Positions 7,270 through 14,949 of a DNA stretch of 64,000 nt are shown here, piece after piece. This DNA is from Clostridium sp. CAG:609. GTDB lineage: Bacteria > Bacillota_I > Bacilli_A > RF39 > UBA660. The stretch lies in NCBI GenBank assembly GCA_000438075.1, contig FR903528.1, positions 28,415 to 92,414 of the forward strand, read 5' to 3'. Position numbers and translations under genes: made by a program. The notes below the pieces were generated by a model. The model was not told where the DNA came from, did not search any database, and saw only the letters and a list, made by a program, of their open reading frames with translations. The number at the start of each line of letters is the position of its first letter. Positions within the stretch are counted from its first letter, which is position 1.

Positions 7270-7780
7270 ATTTAATTATTCCATTTTGAACATATTTCGT
7301 ATCGCTAATAACAACAAATGCATCTTTATCATTTTCCCTAATAATGTGAGTTAAAACCTTTAACTTTGATTTATTAAGTTGAATCATCAACATCTTCTTA
7401 TTATGACTATCACTCGGATTCTTTAAATCAATCACCGATACCCCGAAACCAGCATCACGAATTTCTTTAATCATTTTATCAACACTAGCTTCTTTCGTAG
7501 TAACTTGAACTCCAATTAAGCTTTCCATAAAATTAACTGTAATATAACTACCAATATAAGTACCTGTTGCATATCCACCAGCATAACAAATCGGAATTAA
7601 CCAAGATGTTAGATCAGTTGATAAAGCCTCTCTAGCTATCAAAAACCAAATCAACACTTCAACAAAGGCAATCAGTGCAGCTGTATTTTTTCTTCCTCTT
7701 ACAACCAACACAGTTCTAACTGTACCCAAGGTAACATCAATTATTCTTGCTAAAAATATCTTAAGACACATTAACACCAT
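7268..7780 (-). CDS. UPF0316/DUF2179 membrane protein (YebE-like)
   Basis: 170 residues. The N-terminal half has three membrane segments with the family signature ARIIDVTLGTVRTVLVVRG at about residues 11-29 and ends in GGYATGTYIGSYI. The C-terminal cytosolic half (from about residue 90) is the DUF2179 ferredoxin-like domain. DUF2179 domains have been suggested to sense small ligands, but the role of this family is unknown. The Shine-Dalgarno AAGGAG precedes the chosen ATG. It follows the zinc-ribbon gene by 11 bp and is probably in the same transcript. Confidence 0.9.
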   Translation of the reverse strand: MVLMCLKIFLARIIDVTLGTVRTVLVVRGRKNTAALIAFVEVLIWFLIAREALSTDLTSWLIPICYAGGYATGTYIGSYITVNFMESLIGVQVTTKEASVDKMIKEIRDAGFGVSVIDLKNPSDSHNKKMLMIQLNKSKLKVLTHIIRENDKDAFVVISDTKYVQNGIIK

Positions 7781-7791
7781 ATTAACACTCC

Positions 7792-8058
7792 TTACATATT
7801 CATTAGTATAGCCAAAAATATTAAAACTAACAATACTATTACTATAGAAATAAATCCAAGGATTTTATTTTCTTTATTTTCACGATACTCTATTTTATTT
7901 TCATGACCATATTTTTCACTCAATAAAACAATTCTTTCATTTTCTCTATCTTTATATTTTCTTTGATCATTTATCTGTTCTTGACTCATCAAAGTACCAC
8001 AAAACTTACACACAATACCATCACTAGGTAATGGATTCTTACAATTCTTGCAAATCAT
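7792..8058 (-). CDS. Zinc-ribbon protein with C-terminal membrane anchor
   Basis: 88 residues. The first 22 hold two knuckles, CKNC and CKFC, of a zinc ribbon. A charged, probably helical stretch (residues 30-65) follows, then one hydrophobic segment to the C-terminus, predicting a cytosolic ribbon tethered to the membrane. Its ATG overlaps the stop of the glycine-rich protein gene (ATGA), indicating coupled translation and a related function. I do not recognise a specific family. Confidence 0.75.
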   Translation of the reverse strand: MICKNCKNPLPSDGIVCKFCGTLMSQEQINDQRKYKDRENERIVLLSEKYGHENKIEYRENKENKILGFISIVIVLLVLIFLAILMNM

Positions 8059-10049
8059 AATGTTTTACCCAAATATGTAATTTTGGCATATCCATTACCT
8101 GAATGACCAGTTTCTGTAGCACCAGAAGTTGATTCGAAAGCAACATTTCCAGCAGTTGTAGCAGCATTTGTTAAATAATAATTACTATTTAATAAACAAC
8201 CAGATGGATAACTTGAAGCAGTGGATGAAGTATATACATATCCAGAACCGCCACCGCCACCACGGTCATCATCACCAGAACTATCAGGAACGTTACCAGA
8301 ACCACCGTACCAGCCGCCTCCACCGGCTCCACCATATCCACTACTTAAGTAGACACCGCCACCGCCGAAGCCAAAGCCACCAGCATAATAATCTTTAGTA
8401 TTACTATTTAATCCTGTAGTTGCTTGTTTTGTTATGGTATACGAAGCACTATATCCTGAATAAGTTTGATTACCACCTTTTCCACCATAGTTACCAACCG
8501 AACTATAATTTTCAGTACTTGAACCACCAGTTGTACCGCCACCATACATACCTTTCTTACTAGTAGCACCATCAGAACCTCCACCACCAGCTACAATAAC
8601 ACGAGCAAGTAAAGAATCACTATTTATTCTAATATCGGTTCCTCCGCCACCGCCATAATATTTATAACGATAGCCACCACCATTATAACCACCAGCACAT
8701 ATAGTTGAGCCACATCCAGAAGTTCCACTTCCACCAGCACCACCTGTATGAACATACACTTTATCACCAGCATTTAAATAAACTGTACCATATGAATAAC
8801 CACCAAGTCCAGAATATGTAGCAGATGATCTATAACCACCTTGAGCACCCCAAACTTGTAATTTATAATAACCAGAAACTATAACATTAAACACTTGAGC
8901 AGTATTTTTATAATCAAATAATCCAACATATTTATAATCAGTTGTTGCAGTTGTAGTAAATATTGATGATGTTTTACCAGAAGAATCCACTGAATAAGCC
9001 ATGAATGTATATTCAGTCAAAGGTTCCAAATTATCAAATGTATAAGTTGGACTTGTACTTGATACATAAGTAGCACCACCATCTTTACTATAATAATAAG
9101 TAACAGCACTTGTACCAATTGATGAATTAGTTAAATCAATTTTTACACTTTGACCATTAACAGTACTTTTCATGCTTTCCAAAATTGGACCAGAACCAAT
9201 ATTTAAATACGCAACACAACTAGTTCTAGATGTCGCAGATATAACAATCTTTTGATTCTTCATAGACATTGTCGATGTACCTGTACATGAAGACTTACTT
9301 CCAATTTCATAAAAAGCATTCGTTGGTATAGTCTTTGTTTCATAATAATTACCTGAATTTTTCTTAGTTTGAACATAAATTTTTAATGCAATATCAACAT
9401 CCATTGCATCCATATATGCAGTACATACATCTTTATTTGATGCTTCTACAGAAAATTGATTTTCTTTAGCATCATATGTAACAGTTGAACCATTTTCACA
9501 ACTTGTCTTACTTGCATTAAGTTCATACCCAATTGATGGTAAAGCTGTAGTTTCTAACTTAGTATACTCACCAGTACCAACACCATCACTATTTATATTT
9601 TCAGCAAAAACATTTAAAGTAATATCAAGTTGAGCTGTTGAATCAAAATATAAATAACAAACATCATGACCATAAGCATTAATATCCACGTCATATGTTG
9701 ATGAATGATAATCTATCACTGAACCATTCGTACAATAACTAAGTTCACTATTATAAACATAACCAGCCTTTGGTATATAAGGATATAATCCATACTTATT
9801 TAATCCATTACCATTAGAATCTCTTTCTTCAGCCATTATCCTAACATCTAAATCTGCTATTTTTGATGTCGATCCTCCTATAACAGGACTAACAACTTTT
9901 ACTTGATAAAATGCATAAGTTGCAATCAACCCAATGCACGCTAAAAGCACTACCACCAATATACTTATAAGTGGTATTCTATTCTTTTTAACAAAACTTG
10001 TTATATCTTTTTGAAGGATTTTTTTAAATTTACTAGTATACTTATTCAT
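8055..10049 (-). CDS. Membrane-anchored glycine-rich surface protein
   Basis: 664 residues. A basic N-terminus and one membrane segment (about 26-48) put the rest outside. Three imperfect modules follow (about residues 88-290), each with a GY/IG segment, a cysteine, an NGS or TGTS turn, and a second cysteine roughly 25-30 residues later, so each may hold a disulfide. A fibronectin-III-like module (about 295-370) comes next. The rest is a glycine-rich domain beginning GLFDYKNTAQVFNV with YKLQVWGAQGG, typical of glycine-rich adhesin-like domains in gut Bacillota. The Gly region makes the local DNA GC-rich. No sortase motif is visible. It is probably an adhesin; the substrate is unknown. Confidence 0.8.
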   Translation of the reverse strand: MNKYTSKFKKILQKDITSFVKKNRIPLISILVVVLLACIGLIATYAFYQVKVVSPVIGGSTSKIADLDVRIMAEERDSNGNGLNKYGLYPYIPKAGYVYNSELSYCTNGSVIDYHSSTYDVDINAYGHDVCYLYFDSTAQLDITLNVFAENINSDGVGTGEYTKLETTALPSIGYELNASKTSCENGSTVTYDAKENQFSVEASNKDVCTAYMDAMDVDIALKIYVQTKKNSGNYYETKTIPTNAFYEIGSKSSCTGTSTMSMKNQKIVISATSRTSCVAYLNIGSGPILESMKSTVNGQSVKIDLTNSSIGTSAVTYYYSKDGGATYVSSTSPTYTFDNLEPLTEYTFMAYSVDSSGKTSSIFTTTATTDYKYVGLFDYKNTAQVFNVIVSGYYKLQVWGAQGGYRSSATYSGLGGYSYGTVYLNAGDKVYVHTGGAGGSGTSGCGSTICAGGYNGGGYRYKYYGGGGGTDIRINSDSLLARVIVAGGGGSDGATSKKGMYGGGTTGGSSTENYSSVGNYGGKGGNQTYSGYSASYTITKQATTGLNSNTKDYYAGGFGFGGGGVYLSSGYGGAGGGGWYGGSGNVPDSSGDDDRGGGGGSGYVYTSSTASSYPSGCLLNSNYYLTNAATTAGNVAFESTSGATETGHSGNGYAKITYLGKTL

Positions 10050-10074
10050 ATGCCTCTTACCTATCCTAATATTA

Positions 10075-10103
10075 ATTTTAAAATAAAAACCTCATTATGT
10101 CAA
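10075..10103 (-). promoter_or_regulatory. Promoter of the glycine-rich protein operon
   Basis: Minus-strand TTGACA (10103-10098), a 17-bp spacer and TAAAAT (10080-10075). Confidence 0.8.
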
Positions 10104-10115
10104 TATAGCAAAGAA

Positions 10116-10144
10116 CAAAAAATCAATTATCTTGAGATAATTGA
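10116..10144 (-). terminator. Terminator of the cotJ operon
   Basis: Perfect 10-bp stem TCAATTATCT/AGATAATTGA with a 2-nt loop, followed on the minus strand by TTTTTT. Confidence 0.9.
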
Positions 10145-10155
10145 CTAATATTTTA

Positions 10156-10716
10156 TTATTTATAACCTAATTTCTTATAATAATCATATAATTCTTTAAA
10201 ACGATTAAAGTGAACTACTTCTCTTTGTCTTAAAAATAAAAGTGGTTCAATCACTGATTTGTCAGTTGCCAAATCAATTAAGTGTTCATATGCAACTCTC
10301 GCTTTTTGTTCCGCAGCCATATCTTCACTTAAATCAGCCAAAGGATTACCAGTTACAGCAAAAGTATCTGCATTAAAAGAAACACCATTAGCATTCATTG
10401 GAAACACACCCTTACCATGTTCAGTATAAAATGATTCCAAACCAGCTTCCTTAATTTCGTCAAGAGTTGCATCTCTCATAAGTTGAGATACAATTGTATT
10501 AACCATTTCAAGATGTCCCATTTCTTCCGTAGCTATATCATTAAGAAGTGCTCTTCCCTTTTCATCTGGCATCGTAAATTTTTGATGGAAATACCTAAGT
10601 GTTGCTCCAAGTTCTCCAGCATAACCCCCAACCTGAGTAATAATTAACTTAGCCATCTTTAAATCTTTTTTACTAACATTTACCGGATATGACAAATGCT
10701 TTACATATTTAAACAT
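10156..10716 (-). CDS. cotJC: Spore coat protein CotJC, manganese-catalase-like
   Basis: Ferritin-like Mn-catalase-family protein of the inner spore coat in Bacillus. 186 residues from MFKYVKHLSYPV. This ATG has AAAGGAG nine bases upstream, whereas the longer frame upstream just runs through cotJAB. Metal-ligand helices are visible: GELGATLRYFHQ, TEEMGHLEM, AEQKARVAYEHL and QREVVHFNRF, with the carboxylate and His positions expected for a dimanganese site. It overlaps the end of the cotJA/B gene by 8 bp. The second ferritin-fold enzyme of the window after rubrerythrin, so a peroxide-defence role outside spores is possible. Confidence 0.92.
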   Translation of the reverse strand: MFKYVKHLSYPVNVSKKDLKMAKLIITQVGGYAGELGATLRYFHQKFTMPDEKGRALLNDIATEEMGHLEMVNTIVSQLMRDATLDEIKEAGLESFYTEHGKGVFPMNANGVSFNADTFAVTGNPLADLSEDMAAEQKARVAYEHLIDLATDKSVIEPLLFLRQREVVHFNRFKELYDYYKKLGYK

Positions 10717-11143
10717 ATTTACTACTCCTTTCATTTTCCCATGGCCAAGGATTATTAATCCATTCAAATTTTTCATAATAAGCTCCATCATTTACTTCTA
10801 AAGGTCCATATTTTTTAACAAATTCCATTTCCTTTGTACATGAGACTTCCACAAGTTCATTAAATTTTTTAAGCATCTCTTTATCACCTGGATGTAAATC
10901 TAAATACAAATTCAAATCATTCAAAGCAAGAGATAAAGCCATTATATCAAGCAAATCACTTTCTCTTTCTGTAGTTGCAACTGGTACAACTACTTTATAA
11001 TCCTTATATTCATCATACAAATCATTAAACATATTACCACGTGAAAAGCCCTTTTCAATACTTGCTAAATTGCTTTTTTCTTTTATAACAGCTTCCTTCG
11101 GTATCGTAAAACCAAAAAAACCTAAATTATCATCAAATAACAT
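10709..11143 (-). CDS. CotJA-CotJB fusion protein
   Basis: 144 residues. The C-terminal part (about 60-144) is CotJB-like: LNDLNLYLDLHPGD, KKYGPL, and the terminal FEWINNPWPWE that marks CotJB. The first about 50 residues contain SRGNMFNDLYDEYKDYK, which resembles the CotJA segment with its RGT-MFP-L--PY core. In Bacillus, cotJA, cotJB and cotJC are three genes; here the first two appear joined. The CotJA assignment rests on a short motif and is less sure than CotJB. The Shine-Dalgarno GGGAGG is well placed. Together with cotJC and spoVS it suggests a sporulating lineage or its recent descendant. Confidence 0.8.
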   Translation of the reverse strand: MLFDDNLGFFGFTIPKEAVIKEKSNLASIEKGFSRGNMFNDLYDEYKDYKVVVPVATTERESDLLDIMALSLALNDLNLYLDLHPGDKEMLKKFNELVEVSCTKEMEFVKKYGPLEVNDGAYYEKFEWINNPWPWENERSSKYV

Positions 11144-11211
11144 ATTTTTCCCTCCCTAAATTATATTATGTAATAAACTTTAAATAAACTAGGTTAATTG
11201 CTTAGAAACAT

Positions 11212-11240
11212 TTGAATAATTTTGTATTTTAGGTTATAAT
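11212..11240 (+). promoter_or_regulatory. ftsK promoter
   Basis: TTGAAT (11212-11217), a 17-bp spacer and TATAAT (11235-11240). The -10 lies only 4 bp before the ATG at 11245, so translation must start at a later codon. Confidence 0.75.
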
Positions 11241-11256
11241 TAAAATGGTGATAAAA

Positions 11257-13494
11257 ATGGCAAAGAAGAAAAAGAAAAAAGATAGCAACAATAATGGATA
11301 TAGTGTTGAATTAACCGGATTAATTTTAATACTAATCGGTATAATAGGATTTGGCTTTGGTATAGTTGGTAATTTATTAAAACAATTTGCCATGTTTTTA
11401 GCTGGAATATGGTGGTTTATCATATTATCTATCCTTATTATATTAGGTGTCTATATGTTATATAAAAGAAAAATGCCAAAATTTAGTGATCAAAAGCTGA
11501 TAGGTATTTACATATTTATAATTATATTACTCGTAGCTAGTCACTTTGAATTTATTAATCAGACAGATAGTGCTAAAGATATAATTGTTGAAACATACAA
11601 CAACTTTATGGAAAGAATAAGTACAATGAATGCCAATAACTCTCTACATTCAACTGGAATTAGTACCGTTATCATCGGCGGAGGTTTTATCGGTGCCTTA
11701 TTTGCAAGTGCTCTATACGCATGTGTTGGTAAAACTGGTACTATTGTAATACTTGTTCTACTTGGTATATTTGCATCAGTTCTAACATTTGATATAAACC
11801 TATCTTTAATATTTAAGAAAATATTTGGTATATTTAAATTCAAGAAAAAAGATAAAATGGATAACAATAATGAACCAGATGAAATACCAATCTCTGATAG
11901 CAACACAATTAAAGAAGCCCCTATTGAAAAACATGAAGACAACAAAATAATAATTACAAGTATGGAAGAATTAAAAAATAAACCAATTACCCAAGAGTCA
12001 CTTGAAGTACCAAGTAAAACAACACCAACAACCGAAGAAGACAAATCTTACACTCTTCCAAAATTCAGTCAAATATTTGATCCGTTAAAACCAAAGAAAA
12101 ACAACAATACGTCATTTACTCAAGCAAATAAAGAAATACTTGAAAGAGTTCTAAAAGACTTTGGTATTGCTGCAAAAGTTGTTGAAATTCATATCGGACC
12201 AGCAGTTACAGAATATGAACTTACCGTTCCACCAGCAACAAAAGTAAATAAAATAGTTAATATCGATAAAGAAATAGCTCTAGCTCTAGCAGCAAAAGAT
12301 GTTATTATTCAAGCACCAATACCTGGAAAAAGTACAATTGGTATTGAAATTCCAAACCCAACAATATCTAGTGTAACCCTAAGGGAAGTTCTAGAAAGTC
12401 CGCAAAATTTAAAAAGTGATGCTAAAATATGTGCAGCATTAGGTAAAGATATAATGGGTACACCAAAGGTATTTGACTTAACAAAGATGCCCCACCTTCT
12501 AGTAGCAGGTTCTACTGGATCTGGTAAATCAGTATGTATTAATGGTATCATTGCATCAATACTAATGCGATATAAACCAAGCGAAGTAAAGCTTGTTCTA
12601 GTTGACCCAAAAAAGGTTGAACTTACAAACTACAATGGTATTCCTCACCTACTATGTCCTGTAGTAAGTGATCCTAAAAAAGCAAGTCTTACTCTCCAAA
12701 AAGTTGTAACAGAAATGGATAACAGATTCCAAACATTCAGTGATAAAGAAGTTAAAAACATAACTGGTTACAATGAAATGATAGAAAAATATAACAAAAA
12801 ACATCCAGAAAGTCCTCAAAGTAAGATGCCTTACATCGTTGTAATCATCGATGAACTTGCAGATTTAATGCTTGTTGCATCTAAAGAGGTTGAAGACTCA
12901 ATAACTCGTATTACTCAACTTGCTCGTGCTGCAGGTATTCACTTAATTGTTGCAACGCAAAGACCATCAACTGATGTCATCACAGGTTTAATCAAAAATA
13001 ACATTCCATCACGTATAGCATTCGCAGTTGCATCTCAAATTGACTCTCGTACAATACTTGACCAAAGAGGTGCAGAAAGACTTCTAGGTAAAGGTGATAT
13101 GTTATACTTCCCAATGGGTGAATCAGCTCCCACCAGAATTCAAGGATGTTTCATAAATGACGATGAAATAAAAAGATTAATAGATTACTGTAAAGAACAA
13201 GGATCAGCTAACTATGACCAAGCATTTGAAAATGTAAGTCAAAATACCTCAAGTGGTTCAGGTAATTCTGCAGTATCCGGTGATGATGACGAAGCTTACA
13301 ATGATGTCGTAGAATTTGCAATTCAAACAGGTAAAATCAGTGCTTCACTAATTCAAAGAAGATTCAGATTTGGTTACAACAGAGCTGCAAGAATGATGGA
13401 TTTACTCGAAGCCCGTGGTATTGTTGGTCCTCAAAATGGATCTAAACCCCGTGAAGTTTTAGTAAAATTAGAAAAAAATGATGTAGAACAATAA
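11257..13494 (+). CDS. ftsK: DNA translocase FtsK/SpoIIIE
   Basis: Septal DNA pump that clears chromosomes from the division or sporulation septum. 745 residues: four to five membrane segments in residues 20-190, a charged linker, then the motor with Walker A GSTGSGKS, Walker B VVIIDELADLM, the ATQRPSTDVITGLIK segment, and the DNA-reading gamma winged helix at the C-terminus (SLIQRRFRFGYNRAARMMD). I chose the ATG preceded by GGTGAT because the upstream ATG abuts the -10. FtsK and SpoIIIE cannot be separated by sequence alone, but spoVS and cotJ nearby allow either. Confidence 0.96.
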   Translation: MAKKKKKKDSNNNGYSVELTGLILILIGIIGFGFGIVGNLLKQFAMFLAGIWWFIILSILIILGVYMLYKRKMPKFSDQKLIGIYIFIIILLVASHFEFINQTDSAKDIIVETYNNFMERISTMNANNSLHSTGISTVIIGGGFIGALFASALYACVGKTGTIVILVLLGIFASVLTFDINLSLIFKKIFGIFKFKKKDKMDNNNEPDEIPISDSNTIKEAPIEKHEDNKIIITSMEELKNKPITQESLEVPSKTTPTTEEDKSYTLPKFSQIFDPLKPKKNNNTSFTQANKEILERVLKDFGIAAKVVEIHIGPAVTEYELTVPPATKVNKIVNIDKEIALALAAKDVIIQAPIPGKSTIGIEIPNPTISSVTLREVLESPQNLKSDAKICAALGKDIMGTPKVFDLTKMPHLLVAGSTGSGKSVCINGIIASILMRYKPSEVKLVLVDPKKVELTNYNGIPHLLCPVVSDPKKASLTLQKVVTEMDNRFQTFSDKEVKNITGYNEMIEKYNKKHPESPQSKMPYIVVIIDELADLMLVASKEVEDSITRITQLARAAGIHLIVATQRPSTDVITGLIKNNIPSRIAFAVASQIDSRTILDQRGAERLLGKGDMLYFPMGESAPTRIQGCFINDDEIKRLIDYCKEQGSANYDQAFENVSQNTSSGSGNSAVSGDDDEAYNDVVEFAIQTGKISASLIQRRFRFGYNRAARMMDLLEARGIVGPQNGSKPREVLVKLEKNDVEQ

Positions 13495-13555
13495 AAATCT
13501 ATTTTAAAAATTTAAAATTTATGTTAATATAATTATGAAAGGTAAGGTGCTAAAA

Positions 13556-14212
13556 ATGGCAGAAACAAAAAATAAAAAAACAAACACAAAAAAAACTACT
13601 CCCCAAAAAGTTGAAAAGAAAGAAAGAAAGACTGAAGAAGTTATCAAGGAAGAAAAAATAAAGACTTCAGAAATTAAAACAAATGAAGTAAATGATGAAA
13701 AAGCATCAAGAAAAAACATAATCATCATTGGAATCATTATATTAGTTTTAGTGCTCGGTGGATTATACATCTACAAAGTTAACAAAGTAAAACAAGAAGA
13801 GCTTTATAGCAAAAGTTACCTAATTGACTCAGGAACCCTTAACTTAGAAATTAAAAACATTGATGAAGTAAATCAAATTCTAACCGAAGCCCCAAGTGAA
13901 TACTTTATACTGATAACTTACACAGGAAACAAAGCAACATATAATCTAGAAACTGGTCTAAAAGAAATCGTTGATAAATACAAACTAAGTGATTCATTCT
14001 ACTATTTAAATATCAAAGACATGATGAATGAAGATAACTACTTAACAAGATTAAACAGTACATTCAACACCGATAAAATTAAAACAGTTCCAATTATCTT
14101 ATATTATAAGGATGGAAAATTAATTGATACAGTTACAAGATATGATAAAAATGTTATTAATGCTAGTGATTTTCAACGCACACTAGATATTTATGAATAT
14201 CAAGGTCAATAA
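13556..14212 (+). CDS. Membrane-anchored thioredoxin-like protein lacking CxxC
   Basis: 218 residues from the ATG preceded by AAGGTG. The first 50 residues are a lysine/threonine/glutamate-rich tail, followed by one membrane helix (IIIIGIIILVLVLGGLYIY) and an outer domain of about 140 residues. That domain shows a thioredoxin-like order: a strand-helix opening YFILITYTGN where the redox CxxC would be, and TVPIILYYKDGKLID with the cis-proline strand. Both cysteines are absent, so it is unlikely to be an oxidoreductase. Function unknown. It lies between ftsK and trmL and ends in its own terminator. Confidence 0.65.
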   Translation: MAETKNKKTNTKKTTPQKVEKKERKTEEVIKEEKIKTSEIKTNEVNDEKASRKNIIIIGIIILVLVLGGLYIYKVNKVKQEELYSKSYLIDSGTLNLEIKNIDEVNQILTEAPSEYFILITYTGNKATYNLETGLKEIVDKYKLSDSFYYLNIKDMMNEDNYLTRLNSTFNTDKIKTVPIILYYKDGKLIDTVTRYDKNVINASDFQRTLDIYEYQGQ

Positions 14213-14223
14213 TGACCTTTTTT
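14202..14223 (+). terminator. Terminator overlapping the end of the thioredoxin-like gene
   Basis: AAGGTCA/TGACCTT with loop ATAA and a T tract. It contains the stop codon and sits just ahead of the trmL Shine-Dalgarno, so it may attenuate trmL. Confidence 0.75.
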
Positions 14224-14236
14224 AAACGGAGGAAAT

Positions 14237-14755
14237 ATGTTAAACGTTGTATTATTTGAACCTGAGATACCACAAAATACTGGAAATATAATGAGAACTT
14301 GTGTAGCAACAAACACCACTCTACATCTAATTAAACCACTCGGATTTAGTGTTGATGATAAAACTCTAAAAAGATGCGGAGTAAACTATATAGATAAATT
14401 AAATTGGTTTGTTTATGAAAATTGGGAAGATTTTTTAAGTAAAAATCCTAACAAAAAAATGTATTTCTTAACTAGATATGGACATAAACCCCACTCTAGT
14501 TTTGATTATAGCAATACTTCTGAAGATATATATTTTGTATTTGGAAAAGAATCAACTGGTATACCTAAAGAAATATTAAAACCTCACTTAGATACATGCA
14601 TGAGAATGCCAATGACTGCTAATGTAAGAGCATTAAATTTATCAAATACTGTTGCAATCATGTTATATGAAGCACTAAGACAAAGAAATTATGATGGACT
14701 TCTATTTGATGAACCACATAAAAGCAAAACAGAAATCGAAGACTATGAATGCTAA
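14237..14755 (+). CDS. trmL: tRNA (cytidine/uridine-34 2'-O)-methyltransferase TrmL
   Basis: SPOUT-class enzyme that methylates the wobble ribose of tRNA-Leu isoacceptors. The 172-residue protein spans the whole family: N-terminal LFEPEIPQNTGNIMRTC, then YFVFGKESTGIPKEIL, and the knotted SAM-binding segment MRMPMTANVRALNLSNTVAI. ACGGAGG lies 7 nt before the ATG. It is not related by function to its neighbours except loosely to the tRNA-modification gene miaB. Confidence 0.96.
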   Translation: MLNVVLFEPEIPQNTGNIMRTCVATNTTLHLIKPLGFSVDDKTLKRCGVNYIDKLNWFVYENWEDFLSKNPNKKMYFLTRYGHKPHSSFDYSNTSEDIYFVFGKESTGIPKEILKPHLDTCMRMPMTANVRALNLSNTVAIMLYEALRQRNYDGLLFDEPHKSKTEIEDYEC

Positions 14756-14774
14756 TCAAGCATTCATTTTTTTT
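14745..14774 (+). terminator. trmL terminator
   Basis: Nine-base-pair stem ATGAATGCT/AGCATTCAT with a 5-nt loop and a seven-base T tract; the stop codon lies in the loop. Confidence 0.9.
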
Positions 14775-14895
14775 GGCAAAAAAAAGTTTACCTGACATAT
14801 CAAAATCAAATGTTTCTTTTTTTATATGAATTTCTCTATCATATACCTATATTACCATATTTTAAGATGAAAATTAACCATTTGTTTACGCAAAT

Positions 14896-14924
14896 TTGAC
14901 AAATACCCTATTTTATGGTAAAAT
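14896..14924 (+). promoter_or_regulatory. Promoter of the amidoligase gene
   Basis: TTGACA (14896-14901), a 17-bp spacer and TAAAAT (14919-14924) preceded by TATGG. The 125 bp upstream to the trmL terminator show nothing else. Confidence 0.85.
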
Positions 14925-14949
14925 TATCTTAAATATGGGGGTAAATGTG

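Noticed and set aside
8168..8398. Plus-strand His/Asn-rich ORF
   Set aside because: It is the complement of glycine codons in the surface-protein gene and only reflects that repeat.
10717..10791. Longer cotJC start
   Set aside because: The extension is an out-of-frame reading through the end of the CotJA/B gene; the ATG at 10716 has the ribosome site and matches the family.
14896..14949. Longer N-terminus for the amidoligase
   Set aside because: Those codons coincide with the -35, spacer and -10 of its promoter.
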